64,000 bases of DNA, taken from positions 1 to 64,000 of the forward strand of contig NZ_JAMOIE010000007.1 in NCBI RefSeq assembly GCF_024448935.1. Reading direction: 5' to 3'. Each line of letters starts with the position of its first letter. The stretch's first letter is position 1. The position numbers and the translations under genes are program-made. This document shows, in pieces, positions 50,026-58,262 of the stretch. Under the pieces are notes generated by a model. The model was not told the origin of the DNA and did not search any database. It saw only the letters and a list, made by a program, of their open reading frames with translations. The stretch comes from Stutzerimonas stutzeri (GTDB lineage Bacteria > Pseudomonadota > Gammaproteobacteria > Pseudomonadales > Pseudomonadaceae).

Positions 50026-50937
50026 TCAGAACAATCTTTCTTCAAGGGCCTTGTTCAGGGTTGTTCGCGGGCGCCATCCAAGCGCGTCTTGCGCTGGTTG
50101 GCTGTCGCAGGACCAATCAGGGTGGGCCAGTTCACCAACCTTAGACAAAGTCAGCATGGGCGAGTAGCGGCCGATACGTGCCAGCGACATATTAATGCGC
50201 GCAATCGCCTTCAGTAGCCCGACGGGCACCGCGACGCAACGGACCGGCCCATTGCGGGCCCGTGCTGCCATGGCCGCGATGGCACTCCAGTTATATCCGC
50301 CAAGGTGGCAATCATCCAACTCATAGGTGCCCGTCGGGGCTGGTGCGGCTTCGAGCCAGCACACCGCGGCCTCAGCCAGATCGTCCACGTGCAGGAAGCT
50401 GAGCCGGGCACTCGAACGGCCCAGCGGGAACAACCAGCCGCGCAGTAGCCATTCCAGCAGGGGGCGCACATCACGGTCACCCGGCCCGTACACGGCGGTA
50501 GGCCGGAAGATCGTCACGGCGATGTCGCCAGCGGCCTGCATTACCTGCGTTTCGGCTTCACGCTTCGACATCGCGTACCACGAGAGCTGCGGGTGCCTGG
50601 CTGCCAGCGACGAGATGAGGAGAAACCGCTCGCACTGCCCACTAAGCCGTGCCGCCTCGATCATTCGCAGGCTGCCCTCGACATTGGTCCGCTGGAAATC
50701 CTCCTTTCGACTCCCACGCACCGCACCGGCACAATGTATGACCGAGTCAGCACCCGCGACCAGCGCAGCCAGCACAGTTCGGTCCTCCAGCCTGCCCACT
50801 ACCCATTCGACGCCTTCAATCGGGCGCTGATGCTGGCGGCTCAAGGCGCGCACCCGGACGCCCGCGCGGACCAGTCGATCACGCAGCACAGTTCCGATAA
50901 ATCCGGTCGCTCCGGTCAACGCCACGGTTCGCGACAT
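50026..50937 (-). CDS. cerR: NAD-dependent epimerase-family 3-ketosphinganine/ceramide reductase (CerR)
   Basis: A 303-residue extended short-chain dehydrogenase. GATGFIG at 9-15 binds the cofactor; Tyr121 and Lys125 (SWYAMSKREAE) are catalytic, with the upstream Ser in FLLISSLAARHP. In Caulobacter, CerR of this family reduces the 3-keto group of the ceramide precursor. It starts two bases after the stop of the acyl ligase and lies 31 bases before the carrier-protein gene, so it belongs to the same operon. Its family alone would also allow a sugar epimerase; context makes CerR far more likely. Confidence 0.85.
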   Translation of the reverse strand: MSRTVALTGATGFIGTVLRDRLVRAGVRVRALSRQHQRPIEGVEWVVGRLEDRTVLAALVAGADSVIHCAGAVRGSRKEDFQRTNVEGSLRMIEAARLSGQCERFLLISSLAARHPQLSWYAMSKREAETQVMQAAGDIAVTIFRPTAVYGPGDRDVRPLLEWLLRGWLFPLGRSSARLSFLHVDDLAEAAVCWLEAAPAPTGTYELDDCHLGGYNWSAIAAMAARARNGPVRCVAVPVGLLKAIARINMSLARIGRYSPMLTLSKVGELAHPDWSCDSQPAQDALGWRPRTTLNKALEERLF

Positions 50938-50939
50938 GG

Positions 50940-52682
50940 TCAGGTGGCTGCCAGGCTCAGCCCAGGATCGGCTGGAATCTGCCGCAGGAAACGCTTCTTC
51001 GCTTCCGCGCGCGACGGCTTGCCTGACGATGTTCGCGGCAACGAATGTGGCGGCACCAATTCGACCGTCGCCGCGATGCCGATTTCGGTGGTAATCAGAC
51101 TAACCAAGGTACGGACCAGCAGATTGCGCTTCTCGGGCTCGGTCAGGCGGCACTGCACTTGCACCACCACCACAGGATCGGGATCTGCCGAAACGACAAA
51201 CGCGATTGCATCTCCAGGGCGGATCTCCGGCCGCGACTCGACCAGATACTCGATATCCTGCGGCCAGATATTGCGCCCCCTGATGATGAGGACGTCCTTC
51301 TGACGGCCGGTAACGAACAACTCGCCATTGCTTAGATAACCCAGGTCGCCGGTGTCCAGCCAGCCATCAGCATCAATCACATGAGCGGTTGACAGCTGAT
51401 TCCGGTAGTAGCCGGACATCACGCTAGGCCCTCGCACCACTACACGGCCCACACGCCGCTCGGCTATTGCCTTCCCCTGTTGGTCACGAATCTGCAACTG
51501 GTGTCCGGGAAGGACTGGGCCGCAATTGACGAAGCTGCTCGCCTGTTCGTCGGAAGCCACGGACACCGCAACGGAACGAAGCTCTAGTGCCCGACGATCC
51601 ACCACCTCCACCCGCACGCCGCTGTTCCTGCGACCGAAGGTGACCCCAAGCGTGCTCTCCGCGAGCCCGTAGCAGGGAAGGAACGCCTTGCGATCGAAAC
51701 CCGTCGGCGCAAACTGCTGGGCGAAGCGTTCCAGCACCTCGGCTCGAATGGGTTCTGCGCCGATGCCGGCGATACGCCAGCTGCTCAGGTTCAGTTGCTC
51801 GACATCGCTGGCTCGAGCCCTGCGCACGCAAATGTCATAGCCGAACGGCGGAGCGAACGAGATGCTGCCACCATTTTGGTCGATCAAGTTCAGCCACTGC
51901 CTGGGGCGCATGGCAAAATCCTGGGTCCGCAAGTAGTCGACCGAAAGCTGCGATGCCATCGGGCCGAGAACGAATCCCACCAGGCCCATGTCGTGGTAGA
52001 ACGGCAACCAGGATACGCAGCGGTCAAGCGGGGTCACGCCCAGACCATGCCGGATCATCCCTTGCAGGTTGGCCATCACGGCCCGCTGCGTGACGACCAC
52101 GCCGCGCGGGAAACGCGTGCTTCCAGATGTGTACTGCAAATAGGCGATATCCTCGGGGCATGAGGGGGGCAGCTCGATTTGCGGTACGGGTTGCGACCTG
52201 AGTTCGCTGACCGAGGCGATGAAGCCAAGACCTGCGGGCGCTGCCTCGCGGGCCAGGGCAAGGAGTTCCTTCGGTGCCAGGATAGCGCTCGGGGTGCAAT
52301 CGGCCAGCATTCCGCGAAGCTTCTCTACGTATGGCGCGTGGTTGCCCAGCCCTGACGGAATCGGGAGCGGAACGGGCACAAGCCCAGCGTACTGACAGCC
52401 GAAAAATACCTCCATGAAGCCTGGCTCGGTGTCCGCGATCAGCGCCACTCTGTCGCCTCGCTGCAGGCCCAGCCCGCACAGTCGCCTGGCGATCGCCTGC
52501 GCCGTCCGCCGCAGGGTGGCGTATTGCACAACGGCAGTCAGGCGGCATCGACCGTCGTAGAAATTCAGGCCGGTTTGGCCAAGAGCAGCGTAATCGAGAG
52601 CTTCCGAGAGCGTTGGGAAATCCGCGAGCCGCTGGGGTAGCGCATGCCTAGTACAAGTTGCAGACATATAAAGTTCAGCCAT
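50940..52682 (-). CDS. Fatty acyl-AMP ligase / acyl-ACP synthetase of the ceramide pathway
   Basis: A 580-residue adenylate-forming enzyme of the FAAL type, which activates a fatty acid and passes it to a carrier protein. The P-loop is LQYTSGSTRFPRGVVVTQ, followed by WLPFYHDMGLVGFVLGP, the CYGLAESTLGVTFG segment, GWLDTGDLGYL and the late KDVLIIRGRNIWPQDIE. The FAAL-type HDMGLVG and the C-terminal lysine region LPRTSSGKPSRAEAKKRFL are present. In Caulobacter this gene (acyl-ACP synthetase) charges AcpR. ATG 52682 follows AGGA. It is the first gene of the minus-strand operon and is divergent from the ceramide synthase gene. Confidence 0.9.
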   Translation of the reverse strand: MAELYMSATCTRHALPQRLADFPTLSEALDYAALGQTGLNFYDGRCRLTAVVQYATLRRTAQAIARRLCGLGLQRGDRVALIADTEPGFMEVFFGCQYAGLVPVPLPIPSGLGNHAPYVEKLRGMLADCTPSAILAPKELLALAREAAPAGLGFIASVSELRSQPVPQIELPPSCPEDIAYLQYTSGSTRFPRGVVVTQRAVMANLQGMIRHGLGVTPLDRCVSWLPFYHDMGLVGFVLGPMASQLSVDYLRTQDFAMRPRQWLNLIDQNGGSISFAPPFGYDICVRRARASDVEQLNLSSWRIAGIGAEPIRAEVLERFAQQFAPTGFDRKAFLPCYGLAESTLGVTFGRRNSGVRVEVVDRRALELRSVAVSVASDEQASSFVNCGPVLPGHQLQIRDQQGKAIAERRVGRVVVRGPSVMSGYYRNQLSTAHVIDADGWLDTGDLGYLSNGELFVTGRQKDVLIIRGRNIWPQDIEYLVESRPEIRPGDAIAFVVSADPDPVVVVQVQCRLTEPEKRNLLVRTLVSLITTEIGIAATVELVPPHSLPRTSSGKPSRAEAKKRFLRQIPADPGLSLAAT

Positions 52683-52913
52683 CAAACGGTCCTGATAAAC
52701 GCAACGGCAACTCGGCAGCGCAATTGCCGGCAGACCCTTGGTCTCCGAAAATTGGAAACATGATCTATGAATAGAAACAGGCCATTAAGCCGGTTTAGCG
52801 GCTGAACAAGCGACCGACTCGAGCGTAGCGATCATATATCATATGCGTAAGAAGCTAAACACGTCGACTGGCCAGGCAACCCGTTAGTTCCTTCGCCGAC
52901 GCCCTCGCTGATC
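52683..52913. promoter_or_regulatory. Divergent ceramide operon control region (acyl ligase side)
   Basis: Together with the tandem repeat that follows, this makes a 428-base spacer between the two divergent ceramide operons. The part near the acyl ligase start is AT-richer than its surroundings (52745-52860), which suggests promoters there. No ORF on either strand looks real; the frames across the repeats arise from the repeat itself. Confidence 0.45.
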
Positions 52914-53097
52914 CTCGCAAGCTCGTGAAGCGGCGGCTCGCCGGCCGGCATGGTTGAGCCTAGACCGAAAGTGGCCATGCTTCCTATCATCGGGCCAAGA
53001 GTCGATTTCTCGCAAGCTCGTGAAGCGACGGCTCGCCGGCCGGCATGCTGAGCCTAGACCGAAAGCGGTCATCCTTCCTATCATCGGGCCAAGAGTC
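52914..53097. repeat. Tandem ~90-bp direct repeat upstream of the ceramide synthase gene
   Basis: Two copies, 52914-53003 and 53009-53097, lie 95 bases apart and differ at only about six positions, including one single-base indel. Each copy holds CTCGCAAGCTCGTGAAGCG, then GGCTCGCCGGCCGGCATG, then GAGCCTAGACCGAAAG, and ends with CCTATCATCGGGCCAAGAGTC. The second copy ends 13 bases before the ATG of the ceramide synthase gene and so also supplies the sequence just upstream of its ribosome-binding site. There are no CRISPR-like spacers or cas genes. Confidence 0.9.
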
Positions 53098-53110
53098 CGG
53101 AGACCCGCCC

Positions 53111-54262
53111 ATGGATAAACCCTCGAACGGAAACACGCCTGCCACTATCGAACCGGTATCGGGCAAGAAGGCCCTGGACACTTTCATTCGTCTCCCGGGA
53201 TTACTCTACCGAGACGACCCGCACTGGATCGAGCCGTTGCACTTCGAACGTAGCCTGCATCTGTCAAGCAAGAATCCCGTGTTCGACCACGTCGACTGGC
53301 AGGGCTGGATCGCCTGGATGCATGGCCGTCCTGTGGGCCGCATCACAGCTCAGGTCGACCGTCTGCACCGCCAGTTGCACGGCGAAGACACTGGACACTT
53401 CGGCATGCTCGAGGCTATCGACGACCCCGCCGTATTCCAGGATTTGTTAGGCGCTGCCGAGAGCTGGCTCCGGCAGCGTGGCGCAACTCGCATCACGGGC
53501 CCCTTCAGCCTGACCATCAACGAGGAAAGCGGCCTGCTGGTAAAAGGGTTTGACAGCCCGCCCAGCGCAATGATGGGCCACGGCAAGCCCTACTATGACT
53601 CACGCATCGCCGCGCTTGGCTATTCACCGGCGACCGACCTGCTGGCGTACTGGATGCGTACCGACGAGGTCAGTTTCCCACCCGCGCTACGGCGCATGAT
53701 GGACCGCTGGCACGGCCGGATACGCCTGCGCACGCTCGATCGCAGCCGGTTCCGCGAGGAAATGCAGCTGCTCAGGGAAATATTCAACGACGCCTGGTCA
53801 GCAAACTGGGGCTTCGTTCCCTTCACCGAAGAGGAATTCGAGGAGCTTGGCAACAACCTGAAGCTGCTGGTGCCGGAAGACCTGCTGTACATCGCCGAGG
53901 TCGACGGCGAGCCGAGCGCCTTCATCATTGCGCTCCCGAACCTGAACGAGCTGATCGCACCGATGCAGGGGCGCCTACTGCCCTTCGGCTGGCTGCAGTT
54001 GCTCTGGAAACTGAAAGTGCGCGGCGCGAAAAGCGCTCGCGTACCGCTGATGGGAGTGCGCAAGGCGCACCAATTCAGCCGTCTCGGTCCAACCTTGGCG
54101 CTGTGCCTGATCGAAGCGCTCAGGGCGGCCTTCGTCAGGCGCGGAATAGAGGCGCTTGAAATGTCATGGATCCTCGAGGGCAACGCGGGTATGCGCAACA
54201 TCCTCGAGCACATCGGTGCACACGAATACAAGCGTTATCGCCTCTACCAGAAGCGAATCTGA
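53111..54262 (+). CDS. bcerS: Bacterial ceramide synthase (bCerS, GNAT-like N-acyltransferase)
   Basis: A 383-residue protein often annotated as dATP pyrophosphohydrolase or N-acetyltransferase; it corresponds to the Caulobacter N-acyltransferase that acylates the sphingoid amine. Features are LYRDDPHWIEPLHFERSLHL, a first GNAT-like half with GPFSLTINEESGLLVKGFD and MMGHGKPYYDSRIAALGY, and a second half with FNDAWSANWGFVPFTEEEFE, MGVRKAHQFSRLGPTLA and MSWILEGNAGMRNILEHIG. The ATG has GGAGAC upstream, inside the tail of the 95-base repeat. It faces the spt operon across the shared control region. Confidence 0.85.
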   Translation: MDKPSNGNTPATIEPVSGKKALDTFIRLPGLLYRDDPHWIEPLHFERSLHLSSKNPVFDHVDWQGWIAWMHGRPVGRITAQVDRLHRQLHGEDTGHFGMLEAIDDPAVFQDLLGAAESWLRQRGATRITGPFSLTINEESGLLVKGFDSPPSAMMGHGKPYYDSRIAALGYSPATDLLAYWMRTDEVSFPPALRRMMDRWHGRIRLRTLDRSRFREEMQLLREIFNDAWSANWGFVPFTEEEFEELGNNLKLLVPEDLLYIAEVDGEPSAFIIALPNLNELIAPMQGRLLPFGWLQLLWKLKVRGAKSARVPLMGVRKAHQFSRLGPTLALCLIEALRAAFVRRGIEALEMSWILEGNAGMRNILEHIGAHEYKRYRLYQKRI

Positions 54263-54296
54263 AGTTGACGTCCAGCGCGCGTATTGTGCGTTCCTC

Positions 54297-55136
54297 ATGC
54301 CACCGGGAATAGATGAATTGGAAGATGCTCGATACATTGCACTAGTGCTGGCGGCTGACAGGCACGCCGGCGACGAAGTCGCACGCGCCGCTGGCGTTCC
54401 CTGCAAGGCGCTGGCCCCGGTCGGCGGCGTCCCGATGATCCGTCGGGTCGTGGATGCATTGCAGGGCTCATCTCAGGTCAGCCGAACGATGCTGATTGGC
54501 CCGGACCGCGAACTGCTGCGCATGGACCCACTCATCGAGCAGGGACTGATAACCGACATGCTCGGCTGGCAAGCGAACGCCAACTCGCCCAGCGCGAGCG
54601 CGCTGAATGCGCTGCAGAGCCTACCCAAGCAGCAGCCGGCTCTGGTCACCACCGCGGACCATGCGTTGCTCAGCACGGCCATGGTCGACTACTTCTTGCG
54701 CGAGGCTACCGCCAGCAATTGCGACTTCGTAGTGGCCGTCGCTCATCTGGAGACCGTCCGGGCGCGCTTCCCCGATACGCGTCGCACGCCGGTACGCCTG
54801 CGAGGCGGGCCTTATTCGGGCTGCAACCTGTTCGCCTTCACCACGGAACGGAGCCGCAGACTGGCCGATTTCTGGAAACGAATCGAACAGGAACGCAAGC
54901 ACCCACGGCGCGTCATTTCCGGGGCACTTGGTCCCTTGGCGGTGATTCGCTATCTGCTCGGCCGCCTGACGCTGGACCAGGCACTGGCCCGCCTGTCGCA
55001 TCGACTCGACGTGAAGATAGGCGCGGTTGTCCTGCCGTTCGCCGAAGCGGCCATCGATGTCGACTCGCCGGCGGATCTGCAGCTGGTCGAGCGCATCGTG
55101 GCCGCGAGGGCCGCCTCAGATCCCACTACGGAGTAG
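54297..55136 (+). CDS. NTP-transferase-like (MobA/IspD-type) nucleotidyltransferase
   Basis: A 279-residue protein of the GT-A nucleotidyltransferase fold: LVLAADRHAGDEVARAAGVP with CKALAPVGGVPMIRRVVDAL, ALVTTADHALLSTAMVDYFL and DIDSPADLQLVER-like ending. The usual GG in LAGG at the start is replaced by AADRHAGD, which may alter nucleotide binding. It follows the ceramide synthase gene after 34 bases on the same strand. It may activate a polar head group or a sugar; the substrate is not known. ATG 54297 is the first plausible start, without a clear Shine-Dalgarno sequence. Confidence 0.75.
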   Translation: MPPGIDELEDARYIALVLAADRHAGDEVARAAGVPCKALAPVGGVPMIRRVVDALQGSSQVSRTMLIGPDRELLRMDPLIEQGLITDMLGWQANANSPSASALNALQSLPKQQPALVTTADHALLSTAMVDYFLREATASNCDFVVAVAHLETVRARFPDTRRTPVRLRGGPYSGCNLFAFTTERSRRLADFWKRIEQERKHPRRVISGALGPLAVIRYLLGRLTLDQALARLSHRLDVKIGAVVLPFAEAAIDVDSPADLQLVERIVAARAASDPTTE

Positions 55137-55141
55137 CCGCG

Positions 55142-55915
55142 TCAGGCATAGGATCGCGCCTGCGGCTGGCTCCATGACCCGACCTTGATCCTTGCCGCCT
55201 CCAAGTCATGCGGGAAGTCCAGCTCTCCCCAGCCCAGGCCGGCGATGGACTGGACGAATACCTGACCGGTGGTTTGCGCAAGTTGATCGATAATGCTCAA
55301 GTACCAGCGCTGCAACGCTTCGGGCGTACGCATGCTGGCCTCCAGTACCTGGCGGAACAGTTCGGCGCCCTCCGGCTGGAAGCGCATCATTCCGATCGAC
55401 TCGCCGTCGACGCTGGCCAATGGCAGGGTCTTGCCTACCCGCGTGAGCCGATCACCCTCTAGGCATACCTTCATGTCATCGCTGTCGTAGCTGCTCTTCT
55501 GATCAACGGCCAGCGTGATGGGCCGAGACGGCGCTGCCAGCAAGCGTTCAAGTACCGGAAGATCGAACAGGGTGTCGCCGTTGAGCAAGACGAACTGCCC
55601 GACCATCACATGCCGCACCATCCAGCAGCTGGCCAGATTATCGGCCACCTCGAAAAACGGGTTGTAATGGACAGAAACGGTGCCCTGACCGTAACGCTGC
55701 GCGAGCAGCCGCTCGACCTGGCTTACTCCGTAACCGGCGACCACATTGATGTCATCGAAGCCGGTCGCCTGGAGCGCGTCGATCTGCCATTCGATGACTG
55801 TCTTGCCGTCCAGTTCGATCAGACATTTGGGGCTGCTTTCAGTGTACGGAAGAAGCCGTCTTCCCTGACCAGCAGCGAGGATTACCACACGATTAAGCCC
55901 GTTCCTCTGCGTCAT
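55142..55915 (-). CDS. Sugar/choline-phosphate-type cytidylyltransferase
   Basis: A 257-residue nucleotidyltransferase starting NRVVILAAGQGRRLLPYTES with SPKCLIELDGKTVIEWQIDA, then NVVAGYGVSQVERLLAQRYG, LLNGDTLFDLPVLERLL and YLSIIDQLAQTTGQVFVQSI. It resembles phosphocholine or inositol-1-phosphate cytidylyltransferases, which make CDP-activated head groups. It lies on the opposite strand between two plus-strand ceramide genes, ending five bases from the stop of the 54297 nucleotidyltransferase. A CDP-activated head group would fit the CDP-alcohol phosphatidyltransferase at 58263. ATG 55915 begins at MTQRNGLNRVVILAAG; the longer frame upstream is antisense. Confidence 0.8.
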   Translation of the reverse strand: MTQRNGLNRVVILAAGQGRRLLPYTESSPKCLIELDGKTVIEWQIDALQATGFDDINVVAGYGVSQVERLLAQRYGQGTVSVHYNPFFEVADNLASCWMVRHVMVGQFVLLNGDTLFDLPVLERLLAAPSRPITLAVDQKSSYDSDDMKVCLEGDRLTRVGKTLPLASVDGESIGMMRFQPEGAELFRQVLEASMRTPEALQRWYLSIIDQLAQTTGQVFVQSIAGLGWGELDFPHDLEAARIKVGSWSQPQARSYA

Positions 55916-56063
55916 GCCGTCTCCTAATAAAATAACCGGGACATCTCTGCCCAGTCGATAGCCCGTGCTTGCGCACATTTCAGACTGCGCCAGCCGGTGG
56001 TTTCGCATCGAAGGCGAAACGGCTAGGCTAGCCGGATTGGAGCCATTGAAGGTCCTTGAGTTC

Positions 56064-57131
56064 ATGCTGCTCATCGAGCGATACGTCATTGCCGAAACAC
56101 GTCGACCGCTCATTATCATGCTCGGAATACTGATCTTTGTCTTTGCCACCTATTCGACACAACGTTATCTGGCCCAGGCGGCCAGTGGCAATCTTGCCCT
56201 GAACGTCGTCTTCGACATTGTCTACTACAAGGTGCTCATTGCACTGGAAGTGCTGATTCCGGTGGCAGTGTACGTCTCGGTTGTACTCGGCCTGGGCCGT
56301 TTGTATCACGACGCCGAGATGACCGTGCTTAGCGCCTCCGGCGTGAGTCCCCTGCGAATCTACCTCGCGGTGGCGCTCCTCGCATTACCCGTTTCGTTCC
56401 TGGTGGCTGCTATTTCCGTGGAAGCACGACCCTGGGCTTATGCCAGGGCCTTCGCTCTCGAGCAACAATCCAAGACTGATCTGGACGTCAACCATCTGCT
56501 TCCGGAGCGGTTCAACATCAACCGTGAGAATGGCCGGATGATTTGGGCACGCACTATCGACCATGAAACCGGCAAGCTACACAACGCATTCATTTATGAC
56601 GCCAGTCAGCGTCGTACCCGTGTGTTTCGGGCCGAACAGGCATGGATCGCCGACCCGAACCCGGATGATCCAGTCATAAGGCTCACCAACGGCAACGGCT
56701 ATGCGCTCGAACATGCCGGAACTCGAGACGAGTCCGTCTCGTTCGGCGCGATGGCGATGCACCTTGCCCCCATCGACTCATCGAGCGAACTGCGCCGGAA
56801 AGCCACCCCAACGGGCCAACTACGGGAATCTCTGTCTCTGCCGGATCGAGCCGAACTGCAATGGCGGCAATCACGAGGCCTCAGCACGCTGCTGCTTGCC
56901 CTGCTCGCGGTACCCTTGAGCCGGACGGCGCCACGGCGAGGACGTTTCGCCAACCTTTTTCCGGTCACGGCGATCTACGCACTGGTTTTCTTCGGCGGCG
57001 ATATCTGCAAGAGCCTCGTCAGCAATGGCAGTTTTCCCGCATTTCCGGGGCTGTGGCTCGTCCCGTCAATCATGACCGTCGCGCTGCTGATGCTGTTGCT
57101 GCGTGACGTCGGCAGCGTACGGCTGCGATGA
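56064..57131 (+). CDS. LptF-like permease of the YjgP/YjgQ family
   Basis: A 355-residue inner-membrane protein with the LptF plan: first helix RPLIIMLGILIFVFATYSTQ, two more helices (VLIALEVLIPVAVYVSVVLG and LAVALLALPVSFLVAAISVE), a periplasmic beta-jellyroll of about 150 residues (ERFNINRENGRMIWARTIDH), and three C-terminal helices. YHDAEMTVLSASGVSPLRIY is the LptF cytoplasmic coupling motif contacting LptB. ATG 56064 is chosen because the family begins MLxxRYxxxE. It is coupled by ATGA to an LptG-like gene. No lptB, lptC or lptA is here. The setting suggests a sphingolipid rather than LPS cargo. Confidence 0.87.
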   Translation: MLLIERYVIAETRRPLIIMLGILIFVFATYSTQRYLAQAASGNLALNVVFDIVYYKVLIALEVLIPVAVYVSVVLGLGRLYHDAEMTVLSASGVSPLRIYLAVALLALPVSFLVAAISVEARPWAYARAFALEQQSKTDLDVNHLLPERFNINRENGRMIWARTIDHETGKLHNAFIYDASQRRTRVFRAEQAWIADPNPDDPVIRLTNGNGYALEHAGTRDESVSFGAMAMHLAPIDSSSELRRKATPTGQLRESLSLPDRAELQWRQSRGLSTLLLALLAVPLSRTAPRRGRFANLFPVTAIYALVFFGGDICKSLVSNGSFPAFPGLWLVPSIMTVALLMLLLRDVGSVRLR

Positions 57132-58207
57132 GGCATCTTGACCGTTACCTGCTGAGCAGCCTGTTCGTCGGCTTCGTGGCAGCCGCGGCGCTACTGCTAC
57201 CGCTATTCGGTACGCTCGCGCTGGTAGAAGAGCTGGATGACCTGCATGAAGGCGGCTATCGCCTGACCCAGGCAGTGACCGTCGTACTCTTCGGTTTGCC
57301 CCGCCGCGCGGTAGACCTCGGTCCCTTCATCGCGTTGCTGGGCGGCATAGCCGGCCTTGGTCAATTGGCAATCACTCAGGAATTGACGGTGATGCGCGCT
57401 GCGGGGATATCGGTCGCCCGTATTGGGCTCGCCGCGCTCATGGCCGGTGTGCTCCTGGCCCTGGCTCTTGCGGCGACCGACGAGTGGGTGGCTTCACCGT
57501 TGCAACAGAAGGCCCTGCGTATACGAACGCTGGCCCTGGCCATAACTGATAGCCGCTCCGCCAAAGACCACAGCATCTGGGCAATCAGGGAAAACCAGAT
57601 GGTGCGAATCGGAGGCCTGAACTCGAACCAATCCCCAAACCAGATCGAGATTTTTAGGTTCGACCCCAACCATGCGCTGAGCCAGTACATCCGCGCGCAG
57701 CGCGGGGAGGTCCAGGCCGGGGATCTCTGGCAACTGCACGACGTTACCATCAAGCGCTGGGCCGGTGATGAGGAAACGGTAGAGCACCTCGACGTCATGC
57801 CCTGGCAATCGTTCGTTCCGGGCAGCCGTCTCAGCGAAGTCAGCCTACCGCCTGAAAGCCTCTCGTTCGTACAGCTGAACCGCTATGTCGACTTCCTGCA
57901 GCGCACCGGTCAACCGGCGGAGCAGTACCTGGTGGCGCTCTGGCAGAAGCTCGGCAATCCGATACTGACGCTCGCCATGATTCTTTTCGCAGTACCTTTC
58001 ACCTTTGGGCAGAGCCGCTCGACCGGGCTTGCCAGCAAGCTTGCGGTTGGCGCGCTGGTGGGGTTGCTGGTCTACATGGTCAATCAGATCCTGGTAAATC
58101 TGGGCATTCTGCTCAAGCTCGATCCACTCGCCATAGGTATTCTACCCGCCTCCGTGCTGCTGGTCGCCGCCCTGCTGGTGGTGGCGCGCTACAGCCGGAG
58201 GGCATGA
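57128..58207 (+). CDS. LptG-like permease of the YjgP/YjgQ family
   Basis: A 359-residue partner of the LptF-like protein: MRHLDRYLLSSLFVGFVAAA as the first helix, a second pair of helices, the coupling motif ITQELTVMRAAGISVARIGL, a periplasmic domain (KDHSIWAIRENQMVRIGGLN), and three terminal helices with FAVPFTFGQSRSTGLASKLA and VNQILVNLGILLKLDP. This layout is LptG. It overlaps the LptF-like gene and ends 55 bases before the CDP-alcohol phosphatidyltransferase gene. Most proteobacteria hold their essential lptF/lptG pair beside pepA and the holC region; this is probably a paralogous set for a second lipid. Confidence 0.87.
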   Translation: MRHLDRYLLSSLFVGFVAAAALLLPLFGTLALVEELDDLHEGGYRLTQAVTVVLFGLPRRAVDLGPFIALLGGIAGLGQLAITQELTVMRAAGISVARIGLAALMAGVLLALALAATDEWVASPLQQKALRIRTLALAITDSRSAKDHSIWAIRENQMVRIGGLNSNQSPNQIEIFRFDPNHALSQYIRAQRGEVQAGDLWQLHDVTIKRWAGDEETVEHLDVMPWQSFVPGSRLSEVSLPPESLSFVQLNRYVDFLQRTGQPAEQYLVALWQKLGNPILTLAMILFAVPFTFGQSRSTGLASKLAVGALVGLLVYMVNQILVNLGILLKLDPLAIGILPASVLLVAALLVVARYSRRA

Positions 58208-58262
58208 GAATGACGCGAATTGAGACAGCCATAATCAGTCGACAATCAGGGGCGCAACACAT

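Noticed and set aside
52914-53097. CRISPR-like repeats
   Set aside because: Only two long copies (~90 bases) with a 5-base gap, no spacers of regular size and no cas genes.
56064-58207. The housekeeping LPS permease lptFG
   Set aside because: The usual pepA/holC neighbourhood is missing and the pair is embedded in a ceramide locus; this is not proven without the rest of the genome.
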